This document shows, in pieces, positions 49,240 through 59,100 of a stretch of DNA of 64,000 bases. The position numbers and the translations under genes were made by a program. This DNA comes from Lingula anatina. Its lineage: Eukaryota > Brachiopoda > Lingulata > Lingulida > Lingulidae. Location of the stretch: assembly GCF_001039355.2 (NCBI RefSeq), contig NW_019775434.1, positions 277,318 through 341,317 on the forward strand, in the 5' to 3' direction. How positions within the stretch are numbered: the stretch's first letter is position 1; each line of letters opens with the position of its first letter. A model generated the notes under the pieces. That model ran no database searches, was not told where the DNA came from, and was given only the letters and a program-made list of their open reading frames with translations.

Positions 49240-51918
49240 CTTTTAGAAAGCAGGAGAGTTATTCAATAAACAGAAGTACAGACCTGCCTTGAATTTATAC
49301 AGAAAGGTGAAAGTTAGATTTTCCTTATTTTTATTTTGAATAATGATTAGAGAAAATAGCTGAGAATCAGGATAGATGTAAATGTAACAGTATTATTTGC
49401 TAGGACAGGTATGTGGATATATGTATTAAAAGGAAACAAATTAAATCCATGTATATGATCTATGTTGGATGGTGTAAGACTACATACAGAATGGTTTTAA
49501 ACAAAAAATCTCCTGAGAAAGACACTTGATTTATCCTGTGCAATCAATCTGTAACCTTTGAAATAGGCTAAAAGAACAGTAAGTAGTGAGAAGATTAGTG
49601 AGGGAATACATGTAGGGGTTGTACCAAAACAGTGCTTGTTAATTTAAGAGAAGTTCTGCAGGCAGCCTTTTAATATAATTATTTGCAGTCATTGCCGTCC
49701 TTTTTTACTTTAATTCATATTTTACTTTTTTTCTTTAAGATAATCAGGACTCTTGAGGGAGTCCATCTTCAAAATGATGATGAGGAAAAGGAACAGCAAG
49801 ACTTATTGCAGAAAGTGTATCTCAATTCAGCCAACTGTAACACAAAACTTTCACGAAATGCAGATGCTGTGAGAGACTGCAAGATGGTGATGGAGAAGGA
49901 TCGGAACAATGTCAAAGCAATGTACTTACGAGCCAAAGTAAGAAAATGTGGTGTGTTGCATTTAGTGAATTACATTTTTTTTACATATTTGAATTGTTGT
50001 ACCACAAAATTGCAAGTTAAAATGCAGTAGGATACCTTTTTAATTCCAATAATTAGTTTATTAATTTCTCTTTAAAACAAAATATTTAAAAAATTGATGT
50101 AATTGCCATATTTTTTCTTTTACAATTTCAAATTTTGTTGGCAGGAATGATTTTTTAAAGCAGAAGAAATATACAGCACATAAATACTATTCTTCCATTC
50201 ATTTTTTGCTGACTTCAGGCACTTTACCAGGATGGAAAATTTGATGGTGCTATAAACTGGATTAAGAGGGCACAGGCAAAAAGCCCAAATAACACAGACA
50301 TAAATAATTTACTGGGAAAAATTAATGAGTAAGTTACGACAGTGACCCTCCATAGCCATTGACTGGTTGCACGTTGCTTAAAATACATTGCTTTTATTTT
50401 TTTTCTATTTTTTAATGGTTTTAAAATATAAATAGTATTATAGAAACTGTTTTGATGCTTTAAATGCTTAAAAAACTAAAATGTATCATGGCTGTTCTCA
50501 ATGTTTTAAGGTTATTATGTAGTTCTGAGTTAATCTGTATTTTGTGTACATAAGAATACATAATAATTATAATTGCAGTGACATGAACAGATTCAGGCAA
50601 CTAGAAATTGACGTTTGCAAGAGGATGTTTTCACAGCCAGGGCCAAGTATGGCATTTTTGTGACTAGAACATTAAAAGTGAATTCCTATATAATAATATT
50701 TATCCTTCACACTTCTAATATCTTAGATTGAGTGCTATACTTTTTAGTATTGATACATTGGCATATGAAAGATCCAATGGTTTTTTATTTATCTAACACC
50801 TTTATAACTATTGTTATGATTGCTGTTGCTGCTTTATGAAATATGGCAGTAGCTGTTGAATATAAAAGATAAAATTTAAGGTTTTCATTATTTGCTAACA
50901 AATAAGTACATGTTTCTCTTTAACCTGTAATGCTTTAGAGGAAGATCCCAAGAAGGAAAGTGAATCTTCAAAAGGAAATTGTTCTGAAGAATTTAAGAGA
51001 TCTTCAAGAGAGGGACTTCTGTAAGTATTTTCTATTTTAGCACTGTGCTGTGGAGACCCCAGAACCTTGATAGCTTCATATCTCTCAAGACTTCAGTCTT
51101 CACAGATTTATCAGTTTGAAGATATTTAATCAACAAAAATTCTTTGATGTTTATCATTTGTAAATATGGTGCAGAAAGTTTGGTATTATTGTAATTGTTA
51201 ATTATTTCTGTATATAATAATAACAATAAATTTATTTGAAAAACTATGCAAGGACCTTAACAATGGAAGCACACCACAGGGTCAGAGGTTCCCTGTGATG
51301 CTTCCCTATATACTGCAGCATTTCAAGCAAGTTAAGAATAGAAACTCTTTCTTAAATTTTATACATTATTTGAAATTTCTGTCCATTGTTGAGTTAAATC
51401 ATTTGTCTAAACATTATTTTTGTGTCTCATCTTTCTAGGGCATTTAAAAACAATCCAAATTTAGAAGAGATGCCATTTACAGTTGCCACTTTTAGCAAGG
51501 AAGAGATCGCCTGTGTTCTAGAAATAGCTGAGGAACTTGGGCTAGTCAGGGATGTTAATCAAAAGGTAGTAACATTCTTCACTTCAGTGAATATTAAAAT
51601 GTATTTTGGTAACTTTGTTTAGTATAAGTAAAATAATACAATGGTAGTAATATCCTTCAGTGAATATTTAAATGTATTTTGGTAATTTTGTTTAGTATAA
51701 GTAAAATAATACAATGGCAGTAACATTCTTTAGTGAATATTAAAATGTAATTTGGTAATTTTGTTTAGTATAAGTAAAATAATACAATACTTTCATTTTT
51801 TTGTAATTCTTTGAACAGGTGTGCTTAAACAAAATAATTTGTTTTCTTTTTATAGGGTGGAATCCTGACAGTCAAATTTTTAAAGAAGAAAGGTGCTACT
51901 GATGATGTTGTACAGTAA
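43278..51918 (+). CDS. FKBP6: FKBP6: inactive-type PPIase with TPR domain (piRNA-pathway co-chaperone)
   Basis: FKBP6 (Shutdown in Drosophila) is an HSP90 co-chaperone required for piRNA loading and transposon silencing in the germline. Thirteen exons: 43278-43355, 47071-47197, 47493-47756, 48068-48157, 48467-48669, 48963-49022, 49247-49306, 49740-49937, 50219-50328, 50579-50646, 50939-51020, 51439-51565, 51856-51918; 1,530 nt, 509 residues. In-frame TGA at 43263 supports this start. Order: acidic N-terminal extension; FKBP domain about 130-245 (VHYNGYLEYSGEPFDS, MRKGELARFIF, YAYGERGCPP, VELLNF); TPR repeats about 275-400; FKBP6-typical helix ending CKRMFSQPGP; extra 90-residue tail. The FKBP12 active-site Trp (GWEEGV) is Leu here (GLEIAV), and His of the GHPG loop is missing. 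Longer than human FKBP6 (327). Confidence 0.9.
43548..43553 (-). terminator. Lectin-receptor polyadenylation signal (reverse strand)
   Basis: TTTATT on the plus strand reads AATAAA on the minus strand. It is the first canonical signal found downstream of the receptor stop at 44007 and predicts a 3' UTR of about 450 nt that includes the foldback element. Confidence 0.45.
43820..43920. mobile_element. 83-bp foldback element with 9-bp target-site duplication
   Basis: Arms of about 36 bp (43829-43864 and 43876-43911) are inverted repeats with only two mismatches, around an 11-nt loop. The direct repeat GTTTGACTG flanks it at 43820-43828 and 43912-43920, as expected of a transposed miniature element. 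It lies in the predicted 3' UTR of the receptor gene and in FKBP6 intron 1, so both pre-mRNAs would carry the hairpin. Confidence 0.85.
44007..46268 (-). CDS. SUEL-lectin transmembrane receptor with ITAM-bearing tail
   Basis: I recognise the domains but not a named gene. Exons in gene order: 46268-46187, 45991-45338, 45097-45016, 44847-44007; 1,659 nt, 552 residues. Residues 1-25 form a signal peptide. Residues 35-118 form one SUEL/rhamnose-binding-lectin-type domain with eight cysteines (35, 44, 67, 75, 87, 93, 104, 118) and CPPGYNITVLAALYGY; the usual YGR and DPC motifs are YGY and THC, so sugar specificity is uncertain. Residues 119-245 are a Ser/Thr-rich, probably O-glycosylated stalk. 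One helix spans 250-272 (GGAVGGSLFLVLLLILITVI) and stops before R273. The tail has 15 tyrosines; Y357/Y369 and Y460/Y470 have ITAM spacing. It likely binds glycans outside and recruits SH2 kinases inside. It is nested antisense in FKBP6 intron 1. Confidence 0.88.
44341..44510. repeat. 120-bp internal duplication in receptor tail exon
   Basis: The sequence TCCTGATCCTCCATATT plus about 30 bp following occurs at 44344 and again exactly 120 bp later at 44464. In protein it is NQYEDINMEDQ, at residues 390-400 and 430-440, a 40-residue repeat. A related NQYDEID is at 367-373. Confidence 0.9.
46269..47070 (+). other. FKBP6 intron 1, right part, and receptor upstream region
   Basis: This 0.8-kb segment lies between the antisense receptor start codon and FKBP6 exon 2. 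It must contain the receptor promoter. No exon, RNA gene or repeat was recognised. Confidence 0.6.
47319..47420. repeat. Two-copy tandem repeat (about 50 bp) in FKBP6 intron 2
   Basis: TAGAACTTTTATTAAAAGTAGAAATATGAAAAA followed by TTTCAGGATGTTGTAA occurs at about 47319 and again at about 47371 with a few changes. Confidence 0.8.
49207..49239. repeat. Poly(T) tract at FKBP6 acceptor
   Basis: About 33 consecutive T residues form the polypyrimidine tract just before the acceptor of the 60-nt exon 49247-49306. Confidence 0.95.
51566..51789. repeat. Three-copy repeat (about 73 bp) next to FKBP6 exon 12 donor
   Basis: Three copies of a unit containing AGTGAATATT, TTTGGTAA and TTTAGTATAAGTAAAATAA occur back to back; the last two boundaries are 73 bp apart. 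The first unit begins at the exon 12 donor (AAG|GTAGTAACATTC), and the second and third begin with donor-like GGTAGTAATATCC and GGCAGTAACATTC. Confidence 0.9.
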
Positions 51919-53190
51919 ATTTTAACATCAAATTATAAAATGGCAAAATAAAAAAACAGTTTAAGCATATATTGAAGTATGATGATAAACAAAAATAGAT
52001 CATACCTTTGCTGTATGCTAGTGTTTCATGCATAAAGACCACATGAAAAATAAACTATGATAGATCAGAAGCAAAAATAAAACCAATACTTTGTACCAAC
52101 TGTTAAATTAATTGCAACCAATATCACTAAAAAAAGAGAACAAAATAGACCTGATACATATGGAATATATTTCAGAATTTAAAGGTCAATAGAGTTAAGC
52201 AAAGTTATTTTCCTGTCTCTTATATCAAAATGATTTTGCTTTGAGTAACCTTGTTCATTTCGTACATTCAGAGCCCAGTATCTCGAAACCTTCGCTATGT
52301 TGCGCACGTGCGCAAGCGTCTCGATTCCATAACATGCCCATACTTGTCCCATATAGCCTCTATTTGATATAGCGATTCGCAATACGCGATGCTTTCGAGA
52401 TACGGGGCCCAGGTCTCTTTTGTACCCAAGTTTCATTGTATAAATGTATATATATCTGAAAAAAAAAGAAGAGAATTCAGAATAAAGATAGTTTTGTACA
52501 TTTATAAAATAAAATAAAATAAAAACAAAAAACATATCAAAAAAAAAAAAAAAAAAGAATTCAGAATAAAGATAGTTTTGTACGTTTATAAAATCGGATG
52601 TTTTTTTTTTTTTTTTCCTTTCTGTAAGCTGTAAGAAAATTGGGGAATGTGCAGTGCAGTTTACACAGGTTTTAGTTGATCCCTTTGATTTTGAATTTAA
52701 TTTATAAGGGATCAGCTTAAATCTATTTTAACCTTGAAAAAAATTTTTTTTTCTTTATGTTAAATGTACATTCTGATTTTTTAAATATTTTATGCGAGGT
52801 TGGAATACATCTTTATGCAAAATAATGAACAATAAAAATAACAGTCCAGTGATTCTTTGGAGAAGTATTGTTCTGGACAAAAAAAATATTAAGCATGGCT
52901 TTCACTTAGTGGGTCTACACCAGTAGTAAACATCCAAATCCCAAGATCACGTGTGTCATTACGCAGAAATCGAGTTGCCCAGAGAGTGATCCGACATGGT
53001 GCTATATTTGGAAGGGGATTCCCCTACATCGTCTCAATGTCGTCAATTTCATCCAATGGGTGCACGCGAATACCGGAAATGTCGCATTCTGAGACTTTGC
53101 ACTGAATTTTTTTTCGACAGCAGCCATTTTAGTTGCAGATAAATCAAGAAGAAAATGATTGGTTAAAGAGCTCACAAATACCACTGTATC
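51919..53190. other. FKBP6 3' end and PARP14-like upstream region
   Basis: AATAAA signals at 51947-51952 and 52049-52054 probably end FKBP6. Then come MITE copy 2 (52271-52413), an 85-bp-spaced duplication of GAATTCAGAATAAAGATAG (near 52473 and 52558), and about 300 bp of less AT-rich sequence before the PARP start that should hold its promoter. No other gene was seen. Confidence 0.6.
52271..52413. mobile_element. Inverted-repeat MITE, copy 2, downstream of FKBP6
   Basis: The ends read CCCAGTATCTCGAAA and TTTCGAGATACGGGG as near-perfect inverted repeats. The interior matches copy 1 (43112-43258) in the same orientation, including GCAAGCGTCTCGA, CCCATA, AGCCTCTAT and GCGATGCTT. Length is about 143 bp, with no coding capacity. 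The two copies bracket FKBP6. Confidence 0.8.
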
Positions 53191-56100
53191 ATGAGTAGTT
53201 TACTTCCAGAAGTTTCTCACGTCGTTTTGGTGACAACAAGTCGTCGGGTGTCTTTGGACGACTTAATAGTGCACTTTCAACAAGAGAATATCGGCGGTGG
53301 CGACGTTGATGAGTCGAAAACGAAAGTACTTGACGAAACCAATTTCTCTCTTTACTTTGAGGATGATGCAGGTATTTATGTTTAGAAACATTTTTTGAAT
53401 CTTTGTAATTTTCTTTGTGTTCACTTGTCGTTATTTAATATTTTAATCCGGTTTAGTTGAAAACAAGGGCACGTGATGCGTTTATGTTTATGGAAAGGGG
53501 GGGGGGGGGGGGGACTGGAAAAATCCAGGAAAGGTGGCTTCGTTTTATGTGTAATGATTACGCTAGTACCATGATCTACTAAATTTGGCAGGATTTAAGT
53601 GCTTAACGCATTAGTAGACTTGGAATACCAGCTACAGAAATATATAAAGTTGTAAATGGTCTTGCGCCACTTGCAGTATTGGAACTGTTTCAGAAAAGAG
53701 GATCACACTGTGATCTTACTCTTAGAGGAAATGATATTCTTAATATACTTGAGACAAATAGAAAAAATCAATATTATACTTAGGGCCAAAAATATGGAAT
53801 AATATACCCGAGGAAATTAAACAATGTGTTAGTCTGAATGAAGTGAAAACAAACATGAAAAATGGGAATTAATTAAGGACCCAAGTGCAGGGGTAATCTT
53901 TGCAACATGTATGGGTAATGATGAATTTGCACTGAAATACTGATGTCTAAAAGATAACTTATATTACAAGTTGAAATCATGTATAACACTGTGTCAACTG
54001 TTATGCCTTTATTTACTGTGGTGATTTCAATCACTGGACAAGAAATAGTAGTAGTGGTAAACATTGTATCATTATCTAATTTATTCAGTGTGAATCACCT
54101 AGTGTTTGTACATTCATTTTTTTTAAACGAAATAAACTTTATTGTTTTGTATTGTATTGTTCACCTTGATTTTGTAGCTTTTTTATAATTGCTTTAAGAA
54201 ATAAACGCCTGCCCCGTTCATAAAATGAATTTGAAATTTATTGGTTAAGTTACTGCGTGTCCTCCTTATTGCCTACTTTTGTTAAGTCTTTTTAATTTGT
54301 GTTTTCCTCTTTAAAGAGCTCCGTTCAAGACAAGGAAGACACTTCAGTATGATACACAATTTTCTATAGTAAGAATTTCTACAAGAGAACTGCAAAGGAG
54401 ATTTTTGGGACCTTGTTTGTTAATATTATAATAAGTATATTTTCAGCCTTTTTCTTTAAAGAAACTAACCTCTAACTTGCCTGTAATAATGAAAACAACT
54501 TATTTCATAGTTGCAGCAAAAGTTCTCCAGAATACACACACAATCCATTCAGAAGGATCACCTGTTGAAGTTAATGTGTCCCCCTGTACAGTAGAGATTG
54601 CCAAGCAGCACAAGTTGCTTTCAAATGAAACAACTACTGGTAAAGTATCACCAGCCTCATCTAGCAGTGACAGCTTCATCATCCTCGATAAAGAAGGGAA
54701 TGAGGTCGAAGGAGAGAGTAATGGTCCAAGTTCATTGAAAGCTTATCCAGAGGTATGAAGTATTATATATTGTCCTTTAAACTATAGACTTATCATTTGT
54801 TCAGTCTAGTTATAATAAGTGAAGTAATAACTTATGTATACAAAATGCCAGGTCCTTGTTTGAGTAAGAAGTGCCCTTAATTTCAGATTTGATCTCAGTT
54901 TTTATTTATGAGAGAAACATTTAATTTATACAGAATCCACAGTCCCAGCTCCTCGCAGAGAGAGGCATTGACAATGACAACCAGGACAGGGTAAAACAAG
55001 CAGACGAAAAAACCAAAAATCAATTTGTCTCTGTCGAACATTTGGCAGAAAGTATGTCTGGCCTAAATCTAGTTGGTACTTTAGAACATGAACAGACAAA
55101 TAAACCAGATGAGAAGCAAGTCGGAATGAAGAAGGTCAAAAATAAAATGGATCAGTTTGAGAGGAAAAAAGGGAATGATGGCACACAAGTGCCTCCTGCA
55201 GAAATGTACGTATCTGGTGGTGGTATTGATGCAGAACCCAACATGGAGCAAGAAAGTGGGAAAACATATACCAGTGGTGGGCAAAACAAAGATAAAATAC
55301 AACAGTCACATCTGTCTCAAGTCTTGCGTCCCCATTCGCTTCATGTAAGAATACCTGAGGGTGGTAGTCATGCAAGTGAACAACAACTCACGCTGAGTTC
55401 CATGCCATTTCGGTCACTAACACAGAGTGAAGAGTTCCGCTTAAAACCAGGGCATTCACCATCTCCAGTGAACACTGATCTGCCAGAAGTTCACCAGCTG
55501 GGAACTGGTGCCAAATATGCTGCTACAGAGGAAAGAATGGGAAAAAGTTATCTTCCAAATTTGTCATGCAGTTCTGCAGGGCATACTGATGACAAGAAAA
55601 GTGCCAGAGGGAACCCAGAGCAGACACAAAGCACAGCTTTTAGGGAATACAGAGAAAACAGTCAAGCCCAGACACAACCTGCCACAACACAAGACATTGA
55701 GGAAGAATTTGGAAGAAAAAGATCGACAGGGCATACAAATATTGGTCACCTGCATCCAAACACCAACCTTACTGGTAGCAACTACATTGTGACCAATGAG
55801 GATCCTGTCCAGAACTCTGGTCACACACATCACCACGAATACAGTCAGCCACCTCCCATTGCTCGTTCTGAACCCCATATTCAGCAGGATCCTGGTCACT
55901 CTGCAGGTGGTCATGCTGCTCAAATTCATCAGTATGGAGGGCCGCAAGAAAAGATGACCATTCCAGGAGATGTACGTGATCCACAATCAGGGCAATCTTC
56001 CCCATGGCTTCTTCACTCTCCTCCTAGTGGTGATCAAACCAAGCAGGTGCCCCATACGACACAAAGTATACAAATACCAAAGACAAGAGAGTCAGCAGAT

Positions 56101-59100
56101 AGAGGGAGAGAAAGGGATTTACCCCCACAAGCTGAACAATTGATACCTCAAGATAAATTGATTCAGATGTTATCAAAGACCTTGCCGGCCACGGTACATT
56201 CTCAGCTTTGCCTTACAGGAGAACAACTGAGCCACAAAGACTTGGCAGCTATGTTGCTGAGCTTAGCTAATGAAAATGCAATGCTAAAAGCACAGCAGCT
56301 ACCAGATTGTGATGAAGATACAAAAAAGTCTGTTGCTACAAGTAAGGAAATTAGTTTTATTCATTTATTAATTAATTGTTTGCTGCATTGCCATTTCTGT
56401 TACTGTTCTGATTTATTCTAACATTATTATTATAATGAAAAAATTAAAGTGTGAAGTTCCTCAAATTTAACTATTTTTTAAAATAATTTTTAATGCATTT
56501 TTAAAAAATGCATGTTACATTAACTAGTGAAATATATTGTAAAGAAGGTAAATCAAGTAAATATAAAGTATTATTTAAAGAATAAAACCTTTCATTTGGT
56601 AGATGAAGCCAAGGCAGTAGGAGCACCACAGATGGGTGCTGAAGAGGAAAATCTGCCACACCTCCAGCATGAGAAAGAAGGTTAGCATTGATTCTGCAAA
56701 AGAAGGAGATCAGCAACAGATTGGCACTGAAATAGTTTTTATAGCCATGTACATGTTTTAGAACTTGTTTTAAACATGGTGTCAAGCCAAAAATGTAATA
56801 ATGATGGTACCTTAGTACACCTGCCTTTCCCATTGGCTTAGCAGCCATTTCTCACTAACAAAACTTTGAAAATTTAGTGGTGCAAAATTAACTGACTTTT
56901 GGCCTTATTTTGGGGACAGCTGTTCAGCCATCAGATAATTATTCACTTAGAAATATATTAAGGGTTACTTTCTGGAGTCTTGAAAGCTAACTGCAGGTGC
57001 GTACGGAAGCCGTCTTCCAGGGTCTTTCGGAGAAGGTCAGAATTTTTAAAGTGTACATTGACCATGTTTTTTTCTGTCAGAAGACAGTTTAAAATGGAGG
57101 ATGGATCAACAAAAAGAATTTGGAAGACTGTCAGATAAGATTTCTGGATTTGCCCCTGAACTGATTTGAAAGTGTTCATTAGCAGCATGTAAGTGAAGAA
57201 GGGTATCTAGGATACAAGCTAGATAGCTTAGCAGCATTTTGTTGTGATATGTCTCATTTATATATTTATAGTCATAAGTAAAATCTCAGAATTAATCAAT
57301 TCAGATATTTTGAGATTAAGAGACAATTGGCATATTTTCAGTGGTAGAGGAAAGAAGTACAAACGCCGAGTTAACAAATCCTGGCAGAAGTATTTTAGTT
57401 GAAGTCACTATGTCTGGACCTGCAGAGCAGTTTGAGGAAGAAGAGCTGAAATTCTTGTTTGAAAATGCCAAATGTACTGGAGGGGGAGACATTGACAAGT
57501 TTTATTTTTACCGTGATAAAAAGAAACTTATCATTAGATATGAGAAGAATAAAGGTATGTTTTAGTGAAGTAAAAACTGACAGCACTTATTTACAATGAA
57601 TGAGAATTGATTGTTAATGCCAAGAATAATGAACTTCAAATTTATGAAAAATCAATGATAATTAAAGTACTTAAAAGACAAGTTATTATATTGAAATTTC
57701 TGTATGAACATTAACAGGTTTTTCAGAAACCCTTTGTGGTTTTCATCTAATTTTCACAACTGAAATCTGTCAGCAATCCAATAACCAGTTTAATTAATTT
57801 TAACATTTGAGTTAGTGTTTACTTATACTTTTAAGATAAAGCCTTTTCTAATCATATTCAAACTCCATATCATTTATTTATTTTATTTAAGATGATAAGA
57901 ATGGTAAAATTGTTATCCAATATATAAATTTCAGATGCACAAGGTGTTTTGAAAAATGGATCTTTTGACTATGAAGGGGTAAGATTTACCCCCACATTGT
58001 ACCAGTCTCCAAAACCAATGCAGCAGCATCAAAAACATGTCCAAGAGCATTCCCACAGTTCAACTGCTGCAGGCTTGGAGCATTTTGGAGCCCCCCCTTC
58101 GGAAGCAATAAGCACTCTGAAAGAAGAAGTGTCTCAATCCCAAACACAGATCCAACAAGATCCAGTGGTACATCCTCATCAGCTTTCAGAAGAAGAAGAA
58201 CAAAAATCAGAAGAACATATTGGTACAATAGAAGTCAGAGGTTTCAAGGAAACTACGACTGATGAGGTTATAAAATATTTCTTCAAGAGCAAGAAGAGAT
58301 CTGGGGGTGGTAAAATCAAAACTATCGAGATCAAGAGAAAAGAAAATAAAGCCCTCATTACCTTTGAGGAGGCAAAAGGTAACTTTTAGTTGTTTCACAG
58401 ATTTTCATTTTATGATTTTCATTTTGATAAAATCTGGAGTCACTACAAAGAAAGAGGCATTAAGAGAAATGTGGCACATTTGCATAAATGAATATTTTGG
58501 GAATCTTGCCGTGTGATGTTGACCATATTACCTAGTTATTTTTTGCACACTGCACTAGAAAATTTGTAAATGATTGTATGTTGTTCCAGTTGTATCCCGA
58601 ATAATACAAAGAGGCACCTTGACATTGGAAGACTCACCCCTTCAAATCTGTGAGTTACTTGTCCCCCAAAAGCCTGCCAAAGTGAAGACACCATTGGAAC
58701 CCAACAAACTACTTTTGAGGGGCCTGTTGCCAACAACCACTTCAGACTGCTTGAGGTTATTTTTAGAGCACATCAGTGAGCAGGACACATTTGATATTGT
58801 GTATGGACCACAACCAGGTGTCATACTGGTAACTTTCCAGGAGAAGATAGGCAAGTGATCTAATCCTATTTTTTTTCGTCAAATTTGTATGGGCATTCTG
58901 TCATCTTGTGCCTTCATATCGGTATCATCAGCATGAATATTGCAGGGGCAGATGCAGATTTTCCAAAAAAAAAATCTCAATAATGATATTTGTGTGACAC
59001 ATCTTCTTGCTGCATAATTTGTGCATGTGTTTGTAATTTTGAATTACGCACTTCCTTCAATTCCCTCTCCTACTGGAAAAAAATATGTCAAAAACAATGT

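Noticed and set aside
52179-52535. 118-codon minus-strand open frame over MITE copy 2
   Set aside because: Its central part is the inverted-repeat element itself; the rest is simple sequence. Not a gene.
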